DNA of 64,000 bases from positions 620,001 through 684,000 of the forward strand of contig OZ244046.1 of assembly GCA_965215055.1 (NCBI GenBank), written 5' to 3'. The stretch is from G965215055 sp965215055 (GTDB lineage Bacteria; Pseudomonadota; Gammaproteobacteria; UBA4575). The number at the start of each line of letters is the position of its first letter. The first letter of the stretch is position 1. Shown here one piece after another: positions 1-11,723 of this stretch. Under the pieces are notes generated by a model. The model saw only the letters and a list, made by a program, of their open reading frames with translations. It searched no databases and was not told the DNA's origin. The position numbers were made by a program, and so were the translations under genes.

Positions 1-145
1 TCGTAATACCCACCATTTCCGGTACTATCAGTGAATTCCGTGACCATGTCTTGATGGGTTTGCGGTTATTCGTGGCAGCCGCCCGTTTGACTTTCTCAAG
101 CAGGTGATGGGCAACAAATGGACCTTTACGTAGTGATCTTGGCAT
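1..145 (-). CDS. rpsS: 30S ribosomal protein S19, 3' part missing at window edge
   Basis: S19 sits in the head of the 30S subunit and contacts 16S rRNA. The reading frame begins with MPRSLRKGPF and continues through a stretch ending NSLIVPEMVGIT, which is the usual S19 N-terminal half. The start is the ATG at 143-145. The gene runs off the left edge, so only about half is present. It lies 14 bases downstream of the rplB stop in the S10 operon order. The identification is secure. Confidence 0.95.
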   Translation of the reverse strand, partial: MPRSLRKGPFVAHHLLEKVKRAAATNNRKPIKTWSRNSLIVPEMVGIT

Positions 146-159
146 AGGGTTGCCTCAAG

Positions 160-987
160 TTATTTTCTGTCCCTGCGCCGCACTATCATGCTGTCTGTGC
201 TGCGATTTTTCCTGGTTTTGAATCCCTTGGCAGGAACCGCCCAAGGTGAAACTGGATGCCGTCCCCCGGAAGTACGGCCTTCACCGCCACCATGAGGATG
301 GTCCACAGGGTTCATGGCTACGCCGCGTACCGTAGGCCGAATGCCTCGCCATCGTTTCGCGCCCGCTTTGCCCAGCTTGCGCAAGTTGTGCTCGGCATTA
401 CCTACTTCGCCGATAGTAGCGCGGCATTCTGCAAGCACTTTGCGCGTTTCACCCGAGCGCAAGCGTAAAGTAGTGTAAAGGCCTTCCCGAGCAACGATCT
501 GAACAGCTGCTCCGGCACTACGCCCTATTTGCGCACCTTTACCCGGCTTCATTTCGATGCAATGTACGACGGTACCTACGGGTATGCTGCGCAATGGCAA
601 GGCATTGCCAGTTTTGATGGGCGCCTGACTGCCCGACGTCACTTTGTCATTCGGCGCAAGTCCCTTGGGCGCAATAATGTAACGCCGCTCTCCATCCGCA
701 TATTTGAGCAGAGCGATATTGGCGCTGCGATTAGGATCGTACTCGATTCTTTCCACTTGCGCATGTACTCCATCCTTTCTGCGCTTGAAATCGACTATCC
801 GATAACGCTGCTTGTGCCCACCACCCCGATGGCGCGTAGTGATTCGACCCGCATTGTTGCGGCCGCCGCTTTTGCACTTGTCATCCAACAAAGGCCCGTG
901 AGGTGAGCCTTTGTGTAAACCACGCGTGACTACATGAACGGTAAAGCGCCGTCCGGCTGAAGTAGGTTTTGCTTTTACCAATGCCAT
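160..987 (-). CDS. rplB: 50S ribosomal protein L2
   Basis: L2 is a primary 23S rRNA-binding protein close to the peptidyl transferase centre and is needed for subunit joining. The product has 275 residues, near the usual 270-280. The diagnostic C-terminal stretch with HPHGGGEGR and SGGRHPVSPW, followed by a basic tail (KTRKNRS), is present, as is the N-terminal RNA-binding segment TTRHRGGGHKQRYR. It lies between rplW and rpsS in the minus-strand S10 operon with a 15-base gap to rplW. Nothing looks altered. Confidence 0.98.
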   Translation of the reverse strand: MALVKAKPTSAGRRFTVHVVTRGLHKGSPHGPLLDDKCKSGGRNNAGRITTRHRGGGHKQRYRIVDFKRRKDGVHAQVERIEYDPNRSANIALLKYADGERRYIIAPKGLAPNDKVTSGSQAPIKTGNALPLRSIPVGTVVHCIEMKPGKGAQIGRSAGAAVQIVAREGLYTTLRLRSGETRKVLAECRATIGEVGNAEHNLRKLGKAGAKRWRGIRPTVRGVAMNPVDHPHGGGEGRTSGGRHPVSPWAVPAKGFKTRKNRSTDSMIVRRRDRK

Positions 988-1002
988 GATGAATTTCGCC
1001 CG

Positions 1003-1299
1003 TTATTCAAAACCGCCAAAATCAATATCGTGGCCCTGTTCCAAGGTCACGATGGCCTTCTTCCAGTCTGAACGCTTGCCTTGACTGCGACCAAAACGCT
1101 TGCGCTTGCCTGTCATATTCATGGTATTTACCACGGCTACTTTCACCTTGAATAATTTTTCTACCGCCTGTTTGATTTCATTTTTTCTCGCATCCGGCAA
1201 GACACGAAAAATATGCTGATTGTTTTTATCCGCGCTTAACGTTGTCTTTTCCGAAACGTGCGGAGCTACCAATACGGTCATCAGCCTCTCTTCATTCAT
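1003..1299 (-). CDS. rplW: 50S ribosomal protein L23
   Basis: L23 lies at the exit of the ribosomal tunnel and docks trigger factor and SRP. The start is taken at ATG 1297-1299, giving MNEERLMTVLVAPHVSEK, which lines up with other L23 proteins. This ATG overlaps the rplD stop (ATGA), so the two are probably translationally coupled. A GTG nine bases upstream (1308) would add three residues and is less likely. The C-terminal part with GKRKRFGRSQGKRSDWKKA is typical of the family. Confidence 0.96.
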   Translation of the reverse strand: MNEERLMTVLVAPHVSEKTTLSADKNNQHIFRVLPDARKNEIKQAVEKLFKVKVAVVNTMNMTGKRKRFGRSQGKRSDWKKAIVTLEQGHDIDFGGFE

Positions 1300-1901
1300 T
1301 GCAGCCACTTTTCGATCTCCTGCAAGGCATCCCTGGTAACCACTGTATGCTGGTATTTAAGCAAGCTGACTATATCCAGGCCAGCGACTTCAGTTACACA
1401 TACGAAGGGCAGATTACGTACGGAGAGGTATAAGTTCTTGTCTGCCTCTCTGGTGATGATCAGGGCAGAGGTAAGCGAGAGCTTTTGAAGATTTTCCAAA
1501 GCCTGGCTGGTCTTGGGTGCCGTTACGGTAAAATCTTTAACTACGTGCAGACGTTCCTGCCGTGCCAGTTCGGAAAATACGCTTGCATACGCCGCACGCA
1601 TCATTTTTTTATTCAGCTTTTGCCTGTAATCTCGTGGTTTGGCCGCAAAGGTAACTCCTCCGGAACGCCAAATGGGGCTGCTCATGGTGCCTGCACGCGC
1701 CCGCCCGGTACCCTTCTGACGCCAAGGCTTGGCACCACCACCTCTCACTTCACTGCGGCTTTTATTGGCTTTAGTGCCAACACGCCCGCCAGCAAGATAG
1801 GCAGTAACGGCCTGATGAACCAATGACTCGTTATATTCGCGCGCAAAAATGTCATCGGACACGTTGACCGTGGAATTCTCGTTGGTGATGGCAAGTTCCA
1901 T
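1296..1901 (-). CDS. rplD: 50S ribosomal protein L4
   Basis: L4 binds 23S rRNA, lines the exit tunnel with an extended loop and, in Escherichia coli, represses its own operon. The start at 1901 (MELAITNENS) fits the family length of about 201 residues. The open frame extends 28 codons further upstream, but that part overlaps rplC and is basic and unlike L4. The tunnel loop region is visible as KPWRQKGTGRARAGTMSSPI. It ends in an ATGA overlap with rplW. S10-operon autoregulation is possible but no leader structure was recognised. Confidence 0.97.
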   Translation of the reverse strand: MELAITNENSTVNVSDDIFAREYNESLVHQAVTAYLAGGRVGTKANKSRSEVRGGGAKPWRQKGTGRARAGTMSSPIWRSGGVTFAAKPRDYRQKLNKKMMRAAYASVFSELARQERLHVVKDFTVTAPKTSQALENLQKLSLTSALIITREADKNLYLSVRNLPFVCVTEVAGLDIVSLLKYQHTVVTRDALQEIEKWLQ

Positions 1902-1914
1902 ATCCTGTTCGCAC

Positions 1915-2613
1915 CTAGTTTTGCTGATCCTTGCTGCGACTTTCTTCTTTGTCCGAAGCTTGCGGTATGTTGATTTCATTTGCATCGGCTGGCCGAACCA
2001 CTACGTCACCGCCAGGAGCACCAGGTACAGCACCCTTGATCAGTAACAAATCCTCATCCACATGAATTTGTACGACTTTCAGGTTTTTGGTTGTCACGCG
2101 TACGCCGCCCATTTGACCCGCCATTTTTTTACCTTTGAAAATGTGACCCGGATACTGACACTGACCCGTTGAGCCATGCGCTCGATGTGAAAGTGAATTC
2201 CCATGCGTGGCATCCTGCATGTGAAAATTGTGGCGTTTTACCGGGCCTGCGAAGCCTTTACCTTTCGTTATACCCGTAACAGAAACTCTTTGTCCGATGG
2301 AAAATAAATTTGCATTTATCTCCGAGCCCACCTGTAGTTTTTCCACCTGCTCCTGTTGCAGTCGAAATTCACGTAGGCCCCTGCCTGCAGCGACGCCAGA
2401 TTTCGCAAAGTGCCCCATCATAGGCTTGTTGATGCGCGAAGGTTTTTTTTCACCGTAAGTAACCTGTACTGCCTGATAGCCATCCACTGAAGGTGTACGT
2501 ATCCGGGTAACGCGATTGGCAGGCACGTGTATTACCGTCACGGGCACGGACGCACCCGTATCTGTAAAGAAACGTGTCATACCAACTTTTTTGCCAACTA
2601 ACCCTAGTGACAT
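1915..2613 (-). CDS. rplC: 50S ribosomal protein L3 with C-terminal extension
   Basis: L3 is one of the first proteins to bind 23S rRNA and reaches toward the peptidyl transferase centre. The N-terminus MSLGLVGKKVGMTRFF and the central loop with NSLSHRAHGSTGQCQ are diagnostic; the Gln in this region is the residue methylated by PrmB in relatives. The product is 232 residues, some 20 longer than the Escherichia coli protein. The excess is a charged tail ending KEESRSKDQQN that is probably disordered. It follows rpsJ after 128 bases. Confidence 0.97.
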   Translation of the reverse strand: MSLGLVGKKVGMTRFFTDTGASVPVTVIHVPANRVTRIRTPSVDGYQAVQVTYGEKKPSRINKPMMGHFAKSGVAAGRGLREFRLQQEQVEKLQVGSEINANLFSIGQRVSVTGITKGKGFAGPVKRHNFHMQDATHGNSLSHRAHGSTGQCQYPGHIFKGKKMAGQMGGVRVTTKNLKVVQIHVDEDLLLIKGAVPGAPGGDVVVRPADANEINIPQASDKEESRSKDQQN

Positions 2614-2741
2614 ACTAATCCGTTCGCGTTACGGGGATTCTTTAGAAAAATGCACATTGTCTCAAAAACTGAATCTTTGGAAAACTTTATTTTATATACT
2701 CGATAATTACACCAGCACCAAATAAACTGCCGAACGGTGCG

Positions 2742-3056
2742 CTAATTCAATTTAATTTGAACATCGACGCCCGCCGCAAGATCAAGTTTCATCAATGCGT
2801 CTACGGTTTTATTAGTCGGGTCTACAATATCCATGATGCGTTTATGCGTACGAATCTCGTATTGATCACGCGCGTTTTTGTCCACGTGTGGTGAAATCAA
2901 TACCGTAAAACGCTCTTTTCTGGTCGGCAAAGGGATGGGGCCCTTGACTCTGGCACCGGTGCGTCTAGCAGTTTCTACTATCTCGCTGGCTGAATGATCG
3001 ATCAGACGGTGATCAAATGCCTTCAGATAGATTCGTATGTTTTGTTCGGTTGCCAT
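2742..3056 (-). CDS. rpsJ: 30S ribosomal protein S10 (NusE)
   Basis: S10 is a 30S head protein and, as NusE, partners NusB in antitermination and NusG in transcription-translation coupling. The product is 104 residues, the usual length, with the conserved FDHRLIDHSASEIVETA and GPIPLPTRKERFTVL segments. It lies only 5 bases downstream of tuf, so the str operon (rpsL, rpsG, fusA, tuf) appears to run straight into the S10 operon. No separate S10 leader is visible upstream. Confidence 0.98.
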   Translation of the reverse strand: MATEQNIRIYLKAFDHRLIDHSASEIVETARRTGARVKGPIPLPTRKERFTVLISPHVDKNARDQYEIRTHKRIMDIVDPTNKTVDALMKLDLAAGVDVQIKLN

Positions 3057-3061
3057 AGCAG

Positions 3062-4252
<1,191 letters not shown>

Positions 4253-4306
4253 CGGCTTTTTCCCTCATTAAAAATATCTGTATAACAAATGGTTATGCAT
4301 TGCGCA

Positions 4307-6400
<2,094 letters not shown>

Positions 6401-6421
6401 TGCAGATTCCAGAGCCGACCG

Positions 6422-6892
6422 CTACCAGCGGTAGTGTGAAAAGGCCTTGTTTGCCTCAGCCATGCGCAAGGTGTCTTCGCGCTTTTTAATTGCCGCTCCT
6501 TTTTGCATTGCTGCATCAATGAGCTCCCCGGCAAGTTTATTTATCATCGACTTCTCACCACGCCCTTTGGCTGCGTCAATGATCCAACGCATTGCTAAAG
6601 TGATTTGACGCACTGTACGCACTTCGACCGGGACCTGATAGGTGGCACCACCAACCCGTCGTGATTTTACTTCGACGGGAGGGCGCACGTTCTCCAATGC
6701 CTTCTTGAACACGTCAATGCCCTCCTGTCCGCTCTTGTGGTTTATGTTGTCAAAAGCACGGTACAGAATTTTTTCCGCGACGGATTTCTTGCCATTCCTC
6801 ATCAGTACATTCACGAACTTTGCTACCAACTGATCACCATACTTGGGGTCGGGTAGAATTTGTCTTTGTGAAACTTCTCTTCTGCGCGGCAT
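6422..6892 (-). CDS. rpsG: 30S ribosomal protein S7
   Basis: S7 nucleates assembly of the 3' domain of 16S rRNA and contacts E-site tRNA. In Escherichia coli it is the translational repressor of the str operon. The product is 156 residues, beginning MPRRREVSQRQILPDPKYGD, with the conserved VGGATYQVPVEV beta-hairpin and the RWIIDAAKGR helix. It ends with KAFSHYRW, the typical short bacterial C-terminus. The gap from rpsL is 34 bases, shorter than the long intercistronic S7 operator region of Escherichia coli. Confidence 0.98.
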   Translation of the reverse strand: MPRRREVSQRQILPDPKYGDQLVAKFVNVLMRNGKKSVAEKILYRAFDNINHKSGQEGIDVFKKALENVRPPVEVKSRRVGGATYQVPVEVRTVRQITLAMRWIIDAAKGRGEKSMINKLAGELIDAAMQKGAAIKKREDTLRMAEANKAFSHYRW

Positions 6893-6926
6893 CGCTTGGT
6901 CCGTCTATCTGTTAGTTATCGAACAA

Positions 6927-7301
6927 TCAGGATTTAGGTCGCTTGGTACCGTATTTGGAGCGTGCCTGCATCCTCTCTCGTACACCCTGCGTATCTAAAC
7001 TGCCGCGTACGGTATGATAACGAACACCAGGTAAGTCTTTTACGCGACCGCCGCGAATCAATACGACAGAGTGCTCCTGTAAATTATGCCCTTCACCGCC
7101 AATGTAACTCGTCACCTCAAAGCCATTAGTCAAACGTACGCGGGCAACTTTGCGTAACGCCGAGTTCGGCTTTTTCGGTGTAGTGGTATAAACACGAGTA
7201 CACACTCCACGTTTTTGCGGGCAACCTGCTAACGCTGGCACGTTGCTTTTTTCCATTTTATATTTACGCGACCTGCGTACTAACTGATTAATCGTTGCCA
7301 T
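6927..7301 (-). CDS. rpsL: 30S ribosomal protein S12
   Basis: S12 sits at the decoding centre and is the target of streptomycin-resistance mutations. I take the start at ATG 7299-7301 (MATINQLVRR), giving the family length. The open frame runs 14 codons further up but would then overlap the hairpin at 7328-7350. The decoding loop reads TTPKKPNSALRKV, with the lysines of a streptomycin-sensitive protein. A second conserved loop appears as GGRVKDLPGVRYH. It is the first gene of the str operon and lies about 140 bases after rpoC. Confidence 0.98.
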   Translation of the reverse strand: MATINQLVRRSRKYKMEKSNVPALAGCPQKRGVCTRVYTTTPKKPNSALRKVARVRLTNGFEVTSYIGGEGHNLQEHSVVLIRGGRVKDLPGVRYHTVRGSLDTQGVRERMQARSKYGTKRPKS

Positions 7302-7327
7302 AACTTTTTCACTCTCGAAATAAACAA

Positions 7328-7350
7328 CAGGCCGATGAGACATCGGCCTG
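7328..7350 (-). terminator. Perfect 10-bp hairpin between rpoC and rpsL
   Basis: On the minus strand CAGGCCGATG, a 3-base loop TCT, and CATCGGCCTG form a perfect stem, followed by the moderately T-rich TTGTTTATTTC. It lies downstream of the rpoC stop and just upstream of the rpsL ribosome-binding region. It could end most transcripts of the rpoBC operon, or act as a partial terminator or processing site that lets some polymerases pass into the str operon. The T-tract is imperfect, so termination strength is uncertain. Confidence 0.65.
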
Positions 7351-7440
7351 GTTAGCTTTGGAATTGTAGAAATCCACGGCTACTCTGTCAAGCAAATCTC
7401 CTTATATTAGCAGTGCATTGAAAGATAGAAACAACGGCAC

Positions 7441-10400
7441 TCAAGTCTGGGCACTCTCGCTGCCTGCGTGCGCATCAGCAAGTTCTTTGGCCAATGCCTC
7501 CTCAACTACTGCATCATCAACTACAGTCTCGGCGGATGCATCACTGTCATCACCGCTTTCCTCATGGTAGGTAAGGCCCGTGCCGGCTGGTATCAAGCGC
7601 CCCACGATTACATTTTCCTTCAAGCCACGTAGCGAATCTTTTGACCCTTTCACTGCTGCTTCCGTCAGCACGCGTGTGGTCTCCTGGAATGACGCGGCGG
7701 AGATAAACGACTCGGTTACCAGCGATGCCTTGGTAATGCCCAAGAGTACCGGCACAAAGGTCGCAAGCTGCTTATCGTCAGCCTCCATCCCCTCGTTAAT
7801 TTCCAGCAGGCGTGATTTCTCCACCTGTTCACCAGGTACAAAGTTGGTATCGCCAGGCTCGACAATTTCCACCTTACGCAGCATTTGTCTAGCGATGACC
7901 TCAATATGCTTGTCGTCTATCTTAACGCCCTGTAAGCGGTAGACGTCCTGTATCTCCTTTACCAGATATTCAGCAAATGCGGTAACGCCCAGCAGTCTGA
8001 GGATATCATGTGGATTAAACTCGCCATCTACGATCACCTCGCCTTTTTCAACACGCTCACCTTCAAACACGTTAATTTGACGCCACTTGGGTATCAATTC
8101 CTCTATGGATTCACCATCTTCGTCAGTAATCACTAAACGTTCCTTGCCTTTGGTCTCCTTACCAAAGCTGACGGTTCCCGTTTGCACTGCAAGCACCGCA
8201 GGTTCTTTGGGCTTGCGCGCTTCAAACAAATCCGCTACGCGAGGCAAACCACCCGTGATATCGCGGGTCTTGGAAGATTCCTGTGGAATACGTGCGATGA
8301 CATCGCCGACGTCTACTGTATCGCCATCTGCAAGGTTGATGATGGCACCGGGAGGAAGGATATAGTGTGCGTCGATATCTGTATTGGCAAATTTCAGCAC
8401 CTTGCCTTTGCCATCCAGCAAATGAACGGCGGGACGCAAATCCCTGCCTGCGGCAGGGCGATCCTTTGGGTCCGACACTACAATTGAGCTCAGGCCGGTA
8501 ATCTCGTCGGTGAATGAGTCAACCGTTATACCTTCAGCAAAATCAACTAATTGGATTCGACCCGCCACTTCAGCAATGATGGGATGGGTATGCGGATCCC
8601 AAGTAGCTACCACTTGCCCGACCTCAGTGGCAGCCTTGTCGTTCACCATTATTGAAGCACCATAAGGAATTTTATAACGTTCTTTTTCACGGCCTTGATC
8701 ATCTATCACGCTTAACTCCCCGGAGCGTGACGCGGCTACATTGTGGCCTTTTTTATGCTGCACCAGTTTCAGGTTGTGCATACGCACCATGCCCGCAGAC
8801 TTCACCATGATCTCACTAGTTGAAGCGGCACGGCTGGCAGCACCGCCGATATGGAAGGTACGCATGGTAAGCTGCGTGCCGGGCTCGCCGATAGATTGCG
8901 CAGCGATTACTCCAACCGCTTCACCAATATTAACAAGATGCCCACGGGCAAGGTCACGGCCATAGCAATTTGAACAAACGCCATAACGGGTTTCACAGGT
9001 TATTGGCGTACGTACTTTTATCTCATCAACTCCCAGCTCTTCAAATTTTTCTATCCAGGACTCTTCAAGCAGCGTGCCCGCCGGGATGAGTACACTCTCG
9101 CCATCCACGTCCATAACGTCTTCAGCGGTCACCCTTCCCAGTACGCGACTGGGTAAGGTTTGCACCACATCCCCACCCTCAATAACCGGTTTCATCAGGA
9201 TGCCTTTGGTCGTGCCGCAGTCCTCTTCCTTGACTACCAGATCCTGAGCGACGTCCACTAAACGACGAGTCAGATAACCAGAGTTTGCCGTCTTCAAGGC
9301 AGTGTCCGCCAGACCTTTACGCGCACCATGCGTGGAAATGAAATACTGCAACACGCTCAGACCCTCGCGGAAATTTGCGGTAATCGGAGTTTCAATAATT
9401 GAACCATCCGGCTTAGCCATCAAACCTCTCATGCCAGCTAGTTGTCGGATCTGCGCGGCTGAACCACGCGCACCCGAATCTGCCATCATATAGATAGAGT
9501 TGAACGATTTTTGAATAACCGGTTTGCCCTCTTCATCCATGACCTCTTCATGCCCCAAATGATCCATCATGGCCTTGGCTACCTGATCGTTGGTATGCGA
9601 CCAAATATCGATGACCTTGTTATAGCGCTCACCTTGAGTAACCAAACCGGACGCATACTGGGTGGCAATTTCCTTCACTTCCGCTGCTGCCGTGTCCAGA
9701 ATAGCTTGCTTTTCCTGAGGGATGACCATATCCCCTACGCAAAAGGATACCCCTGCGCGCGTAGCAAAGTAGAAGCCCGTGTACATCAGATTGTCGGCAA
9801 AGATAACTGTATCCTTTAAGCCGGCACGTCGATAGGAAGCATCGATTAAAGCCGAAATGGCGCGCTTGTCCATGTTGCGGTTGACCAGACTAAACGGTAA
9901 ATCCGCAGGTAAAATTTTTGAGAGGATGGCACGCCCCACGGTAGTTTCCATAATGCGGCGTACCTGGGTAATCTCACCATCCTTGCCGACATCGCAATCA
10001 TTGACTCGGACTTTTACCTTAGCATGGAGCGCAGTGGCACCACTTTCATAGGCACGCTGCGCTTCTTCAACATCAGTGAACACCATGCCTTGCCCTTGTG
10101 CATTCACTTTTTCGCGCGTGAGGTAGTACAGACCCAAAACAATATCCTGCGACGGAACAATAATAGGGTCGCCATTGGCGGGCGACAGCACGTTGTTGGT
10201 AGACATCATCAAGGCACGGCTTTCAAGCTGTGCTTCAAGAGACAAAGGCACATGCGCTGCCATTTGATCACCGTCAAAATCGGCATTAAAAGCCGTGCAT
10301 ACCAGCGGGTGCAGTTGAATGGCCTTGCCTTCGATTAAGATAGGCTCAAATGCCTGTATGCCCAAACGATGCAGCGTAGGCGCACGATTCAATAAAACTG

Positions 10401-11658
10401 GATGTTCCCGGATCACCTCTTCAAGAATATCCCAGACTTCCGAGCTTTCCTTCTCTACAATTTTCTTGCAAGCCTTGATAGTTGGCGCAATACCTCGCAT
10501 GTGCAGTTTGCTAAAAATAAAAGGCTTGAACAATTCCAGCGCCATTTTTTTAGGTAGGCCACATTGATGCAGCTTTAAGGTCGGTCCCACCACGATGACT
10601 GAACGCCCGGAATAATCGACACGCTTGCCTAGCAGGTTCTGACGAAAACGCCCTTGCTTGCCTTTGATCATGTCAGCCAGCGACTTCAAGGCTCGTTTAT
10701 TGGTGCCGGTAATTGCCCTACCGCGACGGCCATTATCCAGCAAGGCATCGACTGCCTCTTGTAACATGCGTTTTTCATTGCGCACGATGATATCGGGCGC
10801 ATTTAATTCCAGCAGCCGTCTCAAGCGGTTATTGCGGTTGATAACGCGACGATACAGATCATTCAAATCGGAGGTTGCAAAACGCCCTCCGTCCAAAGGT
10901 ACCAACGGACGCAGGTCCGGAGGCAACACTGGCAATATGGTCAACACCATCCACTCAGGCTTGTTGCCGGACTCGATGAAGTATTCGACAAGTTTCAAGC
11001 GCTTCGAGAAACGTTTCAGCTTGGCAACGGAATTGGTCTCGCTGATTTGTTCCCGCAGCAAAGCGGCTTCTTCTTCCAGATCGACTTGCTTGAGTAACTC
11101 TAAAATTGCCTCCGCACCCATACGCGCATCAAACTCATCACCATATTCCTCTATCGCTTCCAGCTTAGTTTCATCAGACAGGAGTTGTTTAGACTCAAGC
11201 CCGGTCATCCCAGGGTCTATGACGACAAATGCCTCAAAGTAGAGAATGCGCTCAACATCCCGTAGCGTCATATCCAAAAGCAGGCCTATGCGCGACGGCA
11301 ACGACTTCAGAAACCAGATATGCGCAACCGGGCTGGCAAGATCAATATGCCCCATACGTTCACGGCGTACTTTGGTCAAGGTGACTTCAACGGCGCATTT
11401 TTCACACACTACACCACGGTGTTTAAGGCGTTTGTATTTACCACAAAGACATTCGTAATCCTTGGTAGGACCAAATATCTTGGCGCAAAACAGGCCGTCG
11501 CGCTCCGGTTTGAAAGTCCGATAGTTTATCGTCTCAGGTTTTTTGACCTCGCCGTACGACCAAGATCGAATCATTTCTGGAGAAGCCAAACCAATACGTA
11601 TGGCATCAAAATCCTCAACCCGGTCCTGTTTCTTTAACAAGCTAAGTAAATCTTTCAT
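7441..11658 (-). CDS. rpoC: DNA-directed RNA polymerase subunit beta'
   Basis: This is the catalytic large subunit of RNA polymerase. The product has 1405 residues, close to the 1407 of Escherichia coli. In order I see the N-terminal zinc site (CLCGKYKRLKHRGVVCEKC), the magnesium-binding NADFDGDQM loop of the active centre, and the second zinc site (Cys in EEDCGTTKG and the CETRYGVCSNCYG cluster). The trigger-loop and bridge-helix region reads GEPGTQLTMRTFHIGGAASR. The acidic C-terminal tail (ESGDDSDASAETVVDDAVVE) is longer in charge than usual. It follows rpoB by 65 bases in one operon. Confidence 0.99.
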   Translation of the reverse strand: MKDLLSLLKKQDRVEDFDAIRIGLASPEMIRSWSYGEVKKPETINYRTFKPERDGLFCAKIFGPTKDYECLCGKYKRLKHRGVVCEKCAVEVTLTKVRRERMGHIDLASPVAHIWFLKSLPSRIGLLLDMTLRDVERILYFEAFVVIDPGMTGLESKQLLSDETKLEAIEEYGDEFDARMGAEAILELLKQVDLEEEAALLREQISETNSVAKLKRFSKRLKLVEYFIESGNKPEWMVLTILPVLPPDLRPLVPLDGGRFATSDLNDLYRRVINRNNRLRRLLELNAPDIIVRNEKRMLQEAVDALLDNGRRGRAITGTNKRALKSLADMIKGKQGRFRQNLLGKRVDYSGRSVIVVGPTLKLHQCGLPKKMALELFKPFIFSKLHMRGIAPTIKACKKIVEKESSEVWDILEEVIREHPVLLNRAPTLHRLGIQAFEPILIEGKAIQLHPLVCTAFNADFDGDQMAAHVPLSLEAQLESRALMMSTNNVLSPANGDPIIVPSQDIVLGLYYLTREKVNAQGQGMVFTDVEEAQRAYESGATALHAKVKVRVNDCDVGKDGEITQVRRIMETTVGRAILSKILPADLPFSLVNRNMDKRAISALIDASYRRAGLKDTVIFADNLMYTGFYFATRAGVSFCVGDMVIPQEKQAILDTAAAEVKEIATQYASGLVTQGERYNKVIDIWSHTNDQVAKAMMDHLGHEEVMDEEGKPVIQKSFNSIYMMADSGARGSAAQIRQLAGMRGLMAKPDGSIIETPITANFREGLSVLQYFISTHGARKGLADTALKTANSGYLTRRLVDVAQDLVVKEEDCGTTKGILMKPVIEGGDVVQTLPSRVLGRVTAEDVMDVDGESVLIPAGTLLEESWIEKFEELGVDEIKVRTPITCETRYGVCSNCYGRDLARGHLVNIGEAVGVIAAQSIGEPGTQLTMRTFHIGGAASRAASTSEIMVKSAGMVRMHNLKLVQHKKGHNVAASRSGELSVIDDQGREKERYKIPYGASIMVNDKAATEVGQVVATWDPHTHPIIAEVAGRIQLVDFAEGITVDSFTDEITGLSSIVVSDPKDRPAAGRDLRPAVHLLDGKGKVLKFANTDIDAHYILPPGAIINLADGDTVDVGDVIARIPQESSKTRDITGGLPRVADLFEARKPKEPAVLAVQTGTVSFGKETKGKERLVITDEDGESIEELIPKWRQINVFEGERVEKGEVIVDGEFNPHDILRLLGVTAFAEYLVKEIQDVYRLQGVKIDDKHIEVIARQMLRKVEIVEPGDTNFVPGEQVEKSRLLEINEGMEADDKQLATFVPVLLGITKASLVTESFISAASFQETTRVLTEAAVKGSKDSLRGLKENVIVGRLIPAGTGLTYHEESGDDSDASAETVVDDAVVEEALAKELADAHAGSESAQT

Positions 11659-11723
11659 TAGGTCTCCTGCAATACGTCCGCCCCAAATAGTGCGTAAACG
11701 CCTGTAGCCCCGACTAATCCCAA

